From Bacteroidales bacterium (GTDB lineage: Bacteria; Bacteroidota; Bacteroidia; Bacteroidales; UBA1715), in assembly GCA_024402335.1 (NCBI GenBank), contig JAKSTZ010000020.1, positions 1-38,212 on the forward strand: 38,212 nt of DNA, given 5' to 3'. Under the pieces are notes generated by a model. That model was not told where the DNA came from, did not search any database, and saw nothing but the letters and a program-made list of their open reading frames with translations. Of this stretch, positions 14,303-22,809 are shown piece by piece; the first letter of the stretch is position 1; every line of letters starts with the position of its first letter. A program made the translations under genes and the position numbers.

Positions 14303-14322
14303 TAAAAAAATGCCTATCTTTG
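14292..14322 (+). promoter_or_regulatory. Complete Bacteroidota promoter for tRNA-Val
   Basis: The -33 box TTTG is at 14292-14295 and the -7 box TATCTTTG at 14315-14322, with exactly 19 bases between. Both boxes fully match the Bacteroidota housekeeping consensus. The -33 box lies in the last codons of folC. Transcription would start near 14329, about 34 bases before the tRNA. This is the best promoter in the window. Confidence 0.8.
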
Positions 14323-14362
14323 CACTGCATTTGAGAAACAAAGATACCAAATGTAATCAAAA

Positions 14363-14437
14363 GGGCGCTTAGCTCAGCTGGTTCAGAGCATCTGGTTTAC
14401 ACCCAGAGGGTCAGGGGTTCGAATCCCTTAGCGCCCA
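14363..14437 (+). tRNA. tRNA-Val, anticodon TAC
   Basis: The acceptor arm GGGCGCT (14363-14369) pairs with AGCGCCC (14430-14436), discriminator A at 14437. The anticodon stem TCTGG/CCAGA encloses a 7-base loop with TAC at 14398-14400. The T arm AGGGG/CCCTT has loop TTCGAAT, and the D loop contains AGCTCAGCTGGTTCAGAGC. CCA is not encoded in the gene. It has its own full promoter and a terminator 5 bases after its end. Confidence 0.97.
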
Positions 14438-14441
14438 CTTC

Positions 14442-14479
14442 AGAGAGGAAATTTCAACCGAGATTTCCTCTCTTTTTTT
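14442..14479 (+). terminator. Rho-independent terminator of tRNA-Val
   Basis: An 11-bp stem, AGAGAGGAAAT (14442-14452) with ATTTCCTCTCT (14463-14473), is followed by seven T. Confidence 0.9.
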
Positions 14480-14526
14480 ATTGAAAAAATCTATGTGATA
14501 TAGTGGGCACAAATGAAAATTTATTC

Positions 14527-14534
14527 TACATTTG
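14527..14534 (+). promoter_or_regulatory. -7 promoter box of the aspartate-type aminotransferase
   Basis: TACATTTG fully matches TAnnTTTG. It lies 25 bases before the ATG at 14560 and downstream of the alternative GTG-type start at 14503, which rules that start out. Confidence 0.6.
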
Positions 14535-14559
14535 TGCCGCAAAAAAATTAAGCTATAGA

Positions 14560-15756
14560 ATGGAACAAATTTCAAAAAGACTTGCCGCTCTAGCTGCTTC
14601 GCAAACATTAGCGATGTCGCAAAAGAGTAGTGAATTAAAGGCTGCAGGGAAAGATGTTATAAACTTAAGTGTTGGTGAACCAGATTTCTTTGCTCCTGAT
14701 TATGTGAAAGAAGCTGCAAAAAAAGCTATCGATGACAATTTCTCTTTCTATTCTCCTGTAGGTGGATATAAAGATTTATTGGATGCTATCTGCGCTAAAT
14801 TCAAAAACGAAAACAATTTGACATTCGCTCCAAGTCAAATCGTTGTTTCTGCAGGTGCAAAACATGCTCTTTCTAATGTATTCTTAAGTCTTTTGAATCC
14901 TGGTGATGAAGTTTTGATTCCAACTCCTTATTGGGTTAGTTATCCAGAAATGGTTAAGTTGGCTGATGCAAAACCTATTTTTATCCCTACTAATATTGAA
15001 GCTGGATTTAAAGTTACTGCTGAGCAAGTAGAGAAGATGATCACTTCTAAAACAAAAATGTTTGTTCTTTGTTCTCCTTCAAATCCTAGTGGTGCTGTTT
15101 ATACAAAGAAAGAATTAGAAGATTTAGCTGCTGTATTTGCAAAAAATCCACAAATCTTTGTTGTAGCTGACGAAATTTACGAACATATTAATTATACTGG
15201 CGAACATAATTCTATTGCACAATTCCCAAAAATCAAAGATCAAGTTATCATCATCAATGGTGTGTCTAAGGCTTATGCTATGACAGGTTGGAGAATTGGT
15301 TATATTGCTGCTCCAGAATGGATTGCTAAAGCTTGTATTAAATTGCAAGGTCAAGTAACTTCTGGTGTATGTTCTGTAGCTCAAAAAGCAGCTGTTGCTG
15401 CATTGAATGGTGGTTTGGAATATCCATTACAAATGACTGCGGCATACAAACGCCGTCGTGATTTATTCATCGCTGAACTTTCAAAAATAGAAGGTATGAA
15501 TGCTTATGTTCCTGATGGTGCTTTCTATGTGTTTGCTGAAGTTTCTCACTTCTTAGGTATGACTGCTCCTAATGGTACTGTTATTAAGAAAACTAGTGAC
15601 TTGGCTATGTACTTGTTGACTGAAGGTCTTGTAGCTGCAGTTTCTGGTGAAGGTTTTGGTAATCCTGAATGTATCCGTTTCTCTTTCGCTACATCAGATG
15701 AATTGTTGAAATCTGCTGCAGAAAGAATTAGAATAGCATTAGCAAATTTGAAATAA
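14560..15756 (+). CDS. Aspartate aminotransferase-type PLP enzyme (class I)
   Basis: A 398-aa cytoplasmic enzyme of the bacterial aspartate/prephenate aminotransferase subgroup (I-gamma). It shows INLSVGEPDF at the N-terminus, SAGAKHALSN (PLP phosphate binding), CSPSNPSGAVY, VVADEIYEHINY and GVSKAYAMTGWRIGY with the PLP lysine. ECIRFSFATSDE carries the C-terminal substrate Arg. It would interconvert aspartate and oxaloacetate with 2-oxoglutarate/glutamate, and possibly prephenate. The start is fixed by the promoter box at 14527 and by the family start MEQISKRLAALAAS. It is the gene before asnB, separated by a terminator; aspartate made here is the substrate of AsnB, so the pair is metabolically linked. 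Confidence 0.95.
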   Translation: MEQISKRLAALAASQTLAMSQKSSELKAAGKDVINLSVGEPDFFAPDYVKEAAKKAIDDNFSFYSPVGGYKDLLDAICAKFKNENNLTFAPSQIVVSAGAKHALSNVFLSLLNPGDEVLIPTPYWVSYPEMVKLADAKPIFIPTNIEAGFKVTAEQVEKMITSKTKMFVLCSPSNPSGAVYTKKELEDLAAVFAKNPQIFVVADEIYEHINYTGEHNSIAQFPKIKDQVIIINGVSKAYAMTGWRIGYIAAPEWIAKACIKLQGQVTSGVCSVAQKAAVAALNGGLEYPLQMTAAYKRRRDLFIAELSKIEGMNAYVPDGAFYVFAEVSHFLGMTAPNGTVIKKTSDLAMYLLTEGLVAAVSGEGFGNPECIRFSFATSDELLKSAAERIRIALANLK

Positions 15757-15776
15757 TAGTTATTACTATTTTTTGC

Positions 15777-15814
15777 AAGGTGTCTAAAAGTTTATAATTT
15801 TAGACACCTTTTTT
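15777..15814 (+). terminator. Rho-independent terminator between aminotransferase and asnB
   Basis: A 13-bp stem, AAGGTGTCTAAAA (15777-15789) with TTTTAGACACCTT (15798-15810), ends in a T run to 15814. The asnB ATG is at 15818, so the hairpin fills the whole leader of asnB. Confidence 0.9.
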
Positions 15815-15817
15815 ATT

Positions 15818-17689
15818 ATGTGTGGTATTAGTGGCATATATTCTTTTTCGAAATCGGCAGAACAATATATCAGTTTTGTCGAGAAGTCTATTGCTACATT
15901 ACGAAAACGTGGACCGGAAGTTCAGTTAGTTCAGTGTAAGGGGAATGCTGTACTTGGACATGCTCGATTAGCTATTTTAGACACTTCGGCTGCCGGAAAC
16001 CAACCATTTACAGATAGAACAGGACGATATACTATTGTCTATAATGGTGAGTTCTATAATTATCGTGATTTTTATCCGGAATTACATGCAGATGGAATAA
16101 CGTGTACATCTACTACTGATACTGAGGTCTTGTTGTATTTGTATTGCAAATATGGTAAAGATTGTGTGTCGAAAATAAACGGTTTTTTCGCCTTTGCAAT
16201 ATATGATTCTCTTGAAGATACATTGTTTGTTGCCCGTGATAGAATGGGAATAAAACCATTGTATTATATTCAAACAGATTCGTTTTTTGGATTCTCTTCG
16301 GAATTGAAAGGTATTTTAGAATTTCCTTTTGAACGTCAGTTAAATAAAAATGCTCTTTTTGCGTATTTGCAATTAATGTACGTGCCTGCACCGATGACCA
16401 TGGTACAGCAAGTTGTGAAACTTATGCCTGGTTGTTCTTTGTTTGTAAGCAAAAAAGGAGTAGAAGAAAAACGCTATTTTTCATTACAAACTAATTCGGA
16501 TGCTTGTGTGCCTTCGTATGAGGAAGCGCAGAAGACATTAGTTCAAAAGTTGACAGAATCTGTACAAATGCGTCTGATATCAGATGTGCCATTGGGAACA
16601 TTTTTAAGTGGTGGAATCGATTCGTCAGTTGTCAGTACAATAGCAAGTCGCTATGTAGATAATCTGCAGACGTTTTCTATTGGATTTAAGGATAATCCAT
16701 ATATAGATGAAACAAAATATGCTCGATTAGTAGCAAAAAATATTCATTCGCAACATACAGAAATACAGATAGATAATCAAACTCTTGAGGAAAGTGTTTA
16801 TGATATTTTAAACTCTATAGATGAACCTTTTGCCGATTCATCTGCAATTGCAGTGCACGTACTTTGCAATAGGGTGAAACCGTATGTCACAGTTGCTTTG
16901 TCAGGGGATGGTGCCGATGAATTGTTTGCTGGGTATCATAAGCACATGGCACATTATAGATTACAGCAACATCCTCGAGTGAATAGTCTTTTGGCGTTAG
17001 GTCATCCTTTAGTAAAGCGGTTGCCTCAATCTCGTTCCAATGCTGTATTTAACACTTTTAGAAAATTGGTTAAATATACAGAAGTAGCAGGTATGAATCC
17101 TGATGATGTGTACTGGAAATTGTGTTGTTTCGCATCGCAGGAACAAGCTCTTGCGGAATTGAAAGACAAACATGTCGATTTGCAAGAAATACGTGCATTG
17201 TATTCTGTAGAAAAAAGTGGGAGTGATATTAATTCTGTTTTATTGGCAGATCAAAAATTGGTTTTGGCAAATGATATGCTAACAAAAGTTGATCGAATGT
17301 CTATGGAAAATAGTTTAGAAGTGCGCACTCCATTTTTAGATCATACATTGGTGGATTTTGTGAATTCATTGCCTACGGAATATAAAATAAATGGCAAGAT
17401 GAAGAAACGAATTTTGCAGGATGCATTTAGAAAAGATTTGCCGGCAGAATTGTATGGTCGTTCAAAAAAAGGATTTGAAGTACCGTTGCAATTATGGTGT
17501 AAGGAAGCATTTCTTGATTTAGAGAATCAATTGCTTTCACCTTCTTTCGTGAAAGAACAAAATATATTTGAAAGTGATGCGATTATTAATGTTGTAGAAC
17601 AATCAAAGTCGTATTCGCAGTCTTTTGCGCCTATGCAAGTGTGGGCTTTGCTTGTTTTCCAAAGTTGGTGGAAACGTTATTTCTCTTGA
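15818..17689 (+). CDS. asnB: Asparagine synthase, glutamine-hydrolysing
   Basis: A 623-aa cytoplasmic enzyme that makes asparagine from aspartate, ATP and glutamine. The N-terminal class II glutaminase domain begins MCGISGIYS with the nucleophile Cys2. It continues with GHARLAI and YNGEFYNY. The synthetase domain has the pyrophosphatase loop SGGIDSS at residues 264-270, and later ALSGDGADELFAGYHKH and KVDRMSMENSLEVRTPFLD. The length is typical of the long AsnB/exopolysaccharide-cluster form. The start is 3 bases beyond the preceding terminator. A -7-like TATTTTTTG (one base too long) at 15767 is the only promoter candidate. Its last 13 bases overlap the convergent glycosyltransferase gene. 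A role in surface polysaccharide amidation cannot be excluded given that neighbour. Confidence 0.95.
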   Translation: MCGISGIYSFSKSAEQYISFVEKSIATLRKRGPEVQLVQCKGNAVLGHARLAILDTSAAGNQPFTDRTGRYTIVYNGEFYNYRDFYPELHADGITCTSTTDTEVLLYLYCKYGKDCVSKINGFFAFAIYDSLEDTLFVARDRMGIKPLYYIQTDSFFGFSSELKGILEFPFERQLNKNALFAYLQLMYVPAPMTMVQQVVKLMPGCSLFVSKKGVEEKRYFSLQTNSDACVPSYEEAQKTLVQKLTESVQMRLISDVPLGTFLSGGIDSSVVSTIASRYVDNLQTFSIGFKDNPYIDETKYARLVAKNIHSQHTEIQIDNQTLEESVYDILNSIDEPFADSSAIAVHVLCNRVKPYVTVALSGDGADELFAGYHKHMAHYRLQQHPRVNSLLALGHPLVKRLPQSRSNAVFNTFRKLVKYTEVAGMNPDDVYWKLCCFASQEQALAELKDKHVDLQEIRALYSVEKSGSDINSVLLADQKLVLANDMLTKVDRMSMENSLEVRTPFLDHTLVDFVNSLPTEYKINGKMKKRILQDAFRKDLPAELYGRSKKGFEVPLQLWCKEAFLDLENQLLSPSFVKEQNIFESDAIINVVEQSKSYSQSFAPMQVWALLVFQSWWKRYFS

Positions 17690-18567
17690 TGCTTTAGATA
17701 ACAAAAGTAACTGATTTTAAATAAGTTGAATTTTAGAATGTTTGGCTTTGTTTGTAAGGCTGACTTTAATTTGTTGCCATATTTTTTATAAATACGGTAA
17801 CAAATTTGATCTCCATGTATTTTTTTAAGTTTTTTATACAAACCAAGGAGACGAATTTCATTTTTGAATTGTTGTGGAAGTTTTTTTTCGAGTTGAATAA
17901 GATTCGAAATACTGTCTTCTGTCTTCTTTATGAAGTCTTGATTGTTGTCGAGACCTAAATGTTGTAGTGGATTGTCGATATGCGTAATAGGAATGCCTTT
18001 TTCCCATAAATGAAATCCAAAAACAGAATCCTCATGTCCGTATTGTGATATAGATTCATCGAATTTAATAGAAAGAAACGTTGCTTTTGAAATGAGAAAA
18101 TTGAATGCGCTAAACGATTTATTAGGATTTATGCTTCTTTTTTTAGCAGATCTCATTTCGTATTTTCTGCCATACAACCATCGTAATTGCTTGTCTGTTG
18201 TCGGTGGTTTGGAATCGTACATAGTGCCGCCGCAAACAACAAGATCGTTATTTTTATTGATGTAGTTTTTGATGAAAGTATCGGAAACTATTCCTGCATC
18301 GCAGTCTAAAAAAAGAAGAGTAGGAAACGTTGCCATTTCTCCTAGCATGTTTCTAATTTTTGACCTGCCGATATTTTGCGTTAATTCTTTGTAAATTACG
18401 TTTTTGTATGATTGTATTTTTCTGTTTTCAGTTTTTGTCGATTCGTTAGAATTGTCGTCAATAACTATGATTTCAAAGTTTATTTTTGTATCTATACATT
18501 GTTTTTCTATGTCAGAAACTAATGTGACAACAGAGTGGTTATATGTAGGAATTAACACTGAAATCAT
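17677..18567 (-). CDS. Family 2 glycosyltransferase (GT-A fold)
   Basis: A 296-aa protein with the GT2 start MISVLIPTYNH, IVIDDNSNES at about 34-43 (nucleotide-binding Asp), NIGRSKIRNMLG, and the metal-binding DxD as FLDCDAG (Asp88, Asp90). GGTMYDSKPP and FNFLISKATF follow. ESISQYGHEDSVFGFHLWEKG is the catalytic-base region (HED/ED motif). It would transfer a sugar from a nucleotide sugar to a glycan acceptor at the inner face of the membrane. There is no membrane segment. The C-terminal 90 residues are basic and helical. It converges with asnB and overlaps it by 13 bases, so their 3' ends are read on both strands. No other glycan gene is adjacent. Donor and acceptor are unknown. Confidence 0.9.
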   Translation of the reverse strand: MISVLIPTYNHSVVTLVSDIEKQCIDTKINFEIIVIDDNSNESTKTENRKIQSYKNVIYKELTQNIGRSKIRNMLGEMATFPTLLFLDCDAGIVSDTFIKNYINKNNDLVVCGGTMYDSKPPTTDKQLRWLYGRKYEMRSAKKRSINPNKSFSAFNFLISKATFLSIKFDESISQYGHEDSVFGFHLWEKGIPITHIDNPLQHLGLDNNQDFIKKTEDSISNLIQLEKKLPQQFKNEIRLLGLYKKLKKIHGDQICYRIYKKYGNKLKSALQTKPNILKFNLFKISYFCYLKHQEK

Positions 18568-18682
18568 ATTGATTTTTATAGATGTTTCGATATACTAAAA
18601 TTTGTTAATAACTATCAGTAAGATTAGTTCGTAAAATTTGTAGTTTTTTTCTACTTTTCCAAACAAAAATTTAAGAAGAATA

Positions 18683-21600
18683 ATGACACTTATGAATTAT
18701 GGTAAAGGCCTCCGCAAGCCTTTGCTGACGCTATGTTTCGGGATATTTTCGTTAGCTTCGTATTCGCAAACAGCTTTGTTTTCTTTGTCAAAAACGAAGG
18801 GTTGTGGTAATACAGAGATAGAAATTGTTGATAAATCAACAGGTTCTCCTGCTGTTTGGGAGTGGGATTTCGGTAATGGAGTGGTTAAAAAAGAAACGGT
18901 TTCTAAGTCGTATCGATTTGTGTATCCTGCAGGAACGCATACTATTAAGTTGAAAGTAACAAAAAATAATGTTACGAATGAATTTTCTCAGTCTTTAACG
19001 ATTTATCCAAATCCAGAACCAGATTTTGAAGTGAGTTCATTCTCTGGATGTGTTTCTACCGATGCAAAATTTGTTGATAAAACAGTTTCTGATTCAAAAA
19101 TAACCTCGTATCTATGGGGCTTTGGTGATGGTGGAAGTGCATCATCGCAGAATCCATCGCATACGTATCTTGGAGAGGGAAATTATACTGTTGGTTTAAC
19201 AGTGGTGGATGAGTATGGTTGTAAGGCGAATGTAAACAAAGAAAATGTGGTGCAGGCAACAAATCCATTGGATGTTTCTTTTATTGCAAGTGAAACAGAA
19301 GCTTGTTCTTCTCCATTAACTGCAGATTTTACGTCTTCAATAACAAATGGAACAGCAACGGAAGTAGAGTGGAATTTTGGTGATGGGAATACATCCTCTG
19401 AGTTGAATCCTTCACATACTTATAACGTTGATGGTGCTTATTCGGTAAGCCTTACTGCAAAAACATCTTCTGGTTGTCCAACGACGAAAAAGATTGATGG
19501 CTTGATGCAGATAAACACTTTTGCTGTTACAATAAATGCAGCTACTGATGTATGTAAAAATTCACCTTTTGAAATTTCTGCAACTACTAATTCAGAAATG
19601 GGAACATGGTCTTGGAATTTTGGAAATGGAAATACTTCTACATCTAGTAAACCAACTGTAATGTATTCAGATGAAGGTGAATATACAGTTTCTGTTCGTG
19701 CAGAAAGTGCACTTGGTTGCGTAGCAACAGCTACAAAGAAAATTTCTGTACATGCTCCAGTAGAATTTGATTTTTCTTCTGATAAAATTCATGGTTGTGA
19801 GGGAAGTGATTTGGTTGTAAATTATTCAACTTCATCTTATCCTGATGTAACATGGACTTGGGATTTCGGTGATTCAAATAAAGAAACAACATCAAATGCG
19901 TCAATAGCACATACGTATCAAAAGACTGGGGCTTATGACGTAACGTTAGTAGCAACGACTAAGTTTAATTGTCGTTCAACAAAAAAGAAGCTTACTTATG
20001 TGAAAATTGCGGATCCGGTAGCCTCAATATTAATAAATTCTAATGATAAGGAGCATTTTTGTGTTGGTTCTGATGTTATTGTTTCTAATACCACTTCGAG
20101 TGTTGCGACAGTAAAAACAGTAAATTGGAATATTACATCTGATGATGCAAAATTCACTACTCCGGTTTCTACTAGTTCATCAAGTAAATTTACTCTTTCA
20201 AAAAGTGGGGTTATAGTAGTGAAAATGGATGTTGTGGATGTTGATGGTTGTACATCGTCGGTTGTTGATACACTAAAAGCAGGGGATAAATTGCCAAATC
20301 CTATTGTGACAGCCCCTCTTGAATCTTGTTATAAGGCAGAAGTAGATATGAATGTATCCGATTTAGGAAAGGATAATACAAAATGGTATTGGAGTTTTGG
20401 TGATGGAACAGATACGACTTATACAGAATCAAATTTTTCGTATAAATTCCAAAAACCAGATGATTATACAATGAAAACGGTGGCAAAACATTTTGAATGT
20501 CCTTCGGATACGGTAGAAACATCCATTTCAATAAAACCTCCCAAAGCTGATTTTAAGTTTACACCAGAAGTGTTGTGTCATTTTCCTGGCGAAATAACAT
20601 TTGATGCTTCTGAATCAATAGGTGCTTTGGAATATGAATGGGATTTTGGTGATGGCTCGCCTAAGTCTTCATTGGAGTCGCCATCTCATCAATATACAAA
20701 AGCAGCTGTGTATTTAGTGAAATTGATAACAACAAATGGTGCTTGTACAGATGAAAAAACACTTACTTTAAATACAACAGGTTTGAAAGTTGGATTTAAG
20801 CAAAGCAAATTAACTATTTGTAAAGATGAAGAAATCACATTTACAGATACAAGTAGCGTGAAATCAGGTATTGTTTCAAAATACATTTGGGATTTTGGTG
20901 ATGGAACAATAGATACTGTATTTTCACCATCATATCCTCACAAATATGAAACACCAGGAGAGTACAAGGTTGCATTAAAAGTTACTACAGTAGCGGGTTG
21001 TGTTGATTCTGTAAAAGGCCCGGAGACATATACTGTTTATACGTTGCCTCAAATTAATGATTTCAAGGCAAATATAACTGATGGTTGTGCTCCTTTGGAT
21101 GTTGCTTTTATAAATACTGTAACAGCCGATTATGCTATACAATCATATTCATGGGATTTTGGTGATGGAAAAACTGGTGCTGAGGGCTCATTAGAACATA
21201 CTTTTGAACAAGCTAAATCATATGATGTCGCATTGACGGTAAAAGATATACATCAATGTAGTGATACTAAAACAAAACCTGGATATGTAACTGCAACATT
21301 CCCAGAACCAATGTATACAATTCCGGATGTAATTTGTTCGTATGATTCATTGGAGGTGGTAAATACATCTACAGGAGTTGATTTATCGTATGTATGGAAA
21401 TGGGGTGATGGAAAAACTGCAAATACAGTTTCTCCAAAACATTTATATACTGATTTAGTATCAGATACGACATTTGAAGTTGTTTTACAAGTAAAGGATG
21501 TTAATGGATGTGAAAGTAGTATTTCCAAAACAATAAAAGTTGGTAATCCAAAAGCGCAATTTGAAAGTCCGCAAACAGAATATCAATGTCCGCCAGCAGA

Positions 21601-22801
21601 AGTTGAATTTTATAATAAATCTACTGGTAATGATCTGAAATACAGTTGGAATTTTGGTGAACCAATAACAACGCCTATAGTTTTGAAAGATGCATTTTGG
21701 CAATATTACGTAGCTGGAAATTATGATGTTACGCTGGTAGCGGAAGATAGTTGGGGGTGTTCAGATACTATGAGTAAACCAAATTATATTACTGTGAATG
21801 GTCCGAAAGGATCGTTGGTAATTAGTCCGTCAAAAGCTTGTGTATATGATGAGTTTTCATTTTCTGCTGAAAATACAGAAGGGGTGGTTCAATATTCTTG
21901 GATATATGGTGACGGTGAGTTTTCTACAACAACAGATAATTCAGCAAAATATACCTATTCGATAGGTAATGTATATACTCCTTCGTTAACTATTATTGAC
22001 GCTAATGGCTGTGAGGTTTCATTATTTGGCGGTGATGTTACAGTATATGGCGTACAGCCTGATTTCAAAGGTCAATTGACAGCATGTCAAATTGAGGATA
22101 TGCAAATTGAAGATGCTTCGGTTACAAGCCCAGCACCAATTGAATCCTGGAAATGGGTAATTTCGAATGCATCATATAGAGACACTATAAAAGCTCAAAA
22201 TATTAATCAACAATTTGATTATGGGATGTATGATGTACAATTAATAACAGAAGTTCAAGGTTGTATTTTTGTGAAAGATTCAATACAGGGACTTAAGGTA
22301 TTCCAAACTCCAACTGTTGATTTTTCTGTGTCTAAAAATCCGGTAGAAATGTTGGAAACTCTTGATTTTACAAATGAGTCTGATTCATCAGCAATTACAG
22401 AAAAAATTTATTGGAAATGGTTGATAGGTGATGATGTTAAAAAAGAATCATCATTTTCTTATTATTTTACCGTTTCTGGTGATATAGATGTTAGTTTACT
22501 TGGTTATACTCATGAGGAATGTATAGATACTATGACACAAGTGGTGACTGTTGATAGAAATATTCGCATACCTAATGTATTTACACCGAATGGAGATGGT
22601 ATAAATGATATCTTCATGGAAGGATATCCTGATGTAGCTTTGGTTATCATTAACCGTTGGGGACAAGAAATATACAGAGGTTTAGGTGGTTGGAATGGAA
22701 AATGTAATGGACAGGAAATGTCTGCTGGAACATATTTTTATATGATTACATTACCAAATGGTGAAAAAATAGAAGGACCTTTAATGTTGATTAGAAATTA
22801 A
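18683..22801 (+). CDS. Large PKD-repeat surface protein with T9SS type-B sorting domain
   Basis: A 1372-aa exported protein. A signal peptide (residues 1-29, ending SLASYSQ) is followed by a string of PKD-type Ig-like domains. Their WxFGDGx cores recur about 12 times (for example WDFGNG, WGFGDG, WNFGDG, WDFGDG), plus two or three degenerate ones (WNITSDD, WVISNAS). The last 75 residues begin RIPNVFTPNGDGINDIF and carry INRWGQEIYRG and AGTYFYMITL. This is the gliding-motility-associated type-B C-terminal domain (CHU_C) that targets proteins to the type IX secretion system. Type-B proteins are generally retained with a PorP/SprF partner, and one is encoded two genes downstream. A weak -7-like TACTTTTC lies at 18652. 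It opens a five-gene unit; the next start is 8 bases away. Confidence 0.93.
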   Translation: MTLMNYGKGLRKPLLTLCFGIFSLASYSQTALFSLSKTKGCGNTEIEIVDKSTGSPAVWEWDFGNGVVKKETVSKSYRFVYPAGTHTIKLKVTKNNVTNEFSQSLTIYPNPEPDFEVSSFSGCVSTDAKFVDKTVSDSKITSYLWGFGDGGSASSQNPSHTYLGEGNYTVGLTVVDEYGCKANVNKENVVQATNPLDVSFIASETEACSSPLTADFTSSITNGTATEVEWNFGDGNTSSELNPSHTYNVDGAYSVSLTAKTSSGCPTTKKIDGLMQINTFAVTINAATDVCKNSPFEISATTNSEMGTWSWNFGNGNTSTSSKPTVMYSDEGEYTVSVRAESALGCVATATKKISVHAPVEFDFSSDKIHGCEGSDLVVNYSTSSYPDVTWTWDFGDSNKETTSNASIAHTYQKTGAYDVTLVATTKFNCRSTKKKLTYVKIADPVASILINSNDKEHFCVGSDVIVSNTTSSVATVKTVNWNITSDDAKFTTPVSTSSSSKFTLSKSGVIVVKMDVVDVDGCTSSVVDTLKAGDKLPNPIVTAPLESCYKAEVDMNVSDLGKDNTKWYWSFGDGTDTTYTESNFSYKFQKPDDYTMKTVAKHFECPSDTVETSISIKPPKADFKFTPEVLCHFPGEITFDASESIGALEYEWDFGDGSPKSSLESPSHQYTKAAVYLVKLITTNGACTDEKTLTLNTTGLKVGFKQSKLTICKDEEITFTDTSSVKSGIVSKYIWDFGDGTIDTVFSPSYPHKYETPGEYKVALKVTTVAGCVDSVKGPETYTVYTLPQINDFKANITDGCAPLDVAFINTVTADYAIQSYSWDFGDGKTGAEGSLEHTFEQAKSYDVALTVKDIHQCSDTKTKPGYVTATFPEPMYTIPDVICSYDSLEVVNTSTGVDLSYVWKWGDGKTANTVSPKHLYTDLVSDTTFEVVLQVKDVNGCESSISKTIKVGNPKAQFESPQTEYQCPPAEVEFYNKSTGNDLKYSWNFGEPITTPIVLKDAFWQYYVAGNYDVTLVAEDSWGCSDTMSKPNYITVNGPKGSLVISPSKACVYDEFSFSAENTEGVVQYSWIYGDGEFSTTTDNSAKYTYSIGNVYTPSLTIIDANGCEVSLFGGDVTVYGVQPDFKGQLTACQIEDMQIEDASVTSPAPIESWKWVISNASYRDTIKAQNINQQFDYGMYDVQLITEVQGCIFVKDSIQGLKVFQTPTVDFSVSKNPVEMLETLDFTNESDSSAITEKIYWKWLIGDDVKKESSFSYYFTVSGDIDVSLLGYTHEECIDTMTQVVTVDRNIRIPNVFTPNGDGINDIFMEGYPDVALVIINRWGQEIYRGLGGWNGKCNGQEMSAGTYFYMITLPNGEKIEGPLMLIRN
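20639..21168 (+). repeat. Three identical 17-base PKD-core repeats
   Basis: TGGGATTTTGGTGATGG occurs identically at 20639-20655, 20888-20904 and 21152-21168, each encoding WDFGDG in frame. The spacings of 249 and 264 bases are multiples of three, so recombination between copies would add or drop a whole PKD module without a frameshift. Confidence 0.9.
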
Positions 22802-22809
22802 TTCGCACG

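Noticed and set aside
14503..14559. Upstream start of the aspartate-type aminotransferase
   Set aside because: The -7 box at 14527-14534 is downstream of it, so the transcript would lack that start.
18683..22801. CRISPR-like array suggested by recurring GGTGATGG words
   Set aside because: The repeats are in-frame PKD cores with coding DNA between them, not direct repeats with uniform spacers.
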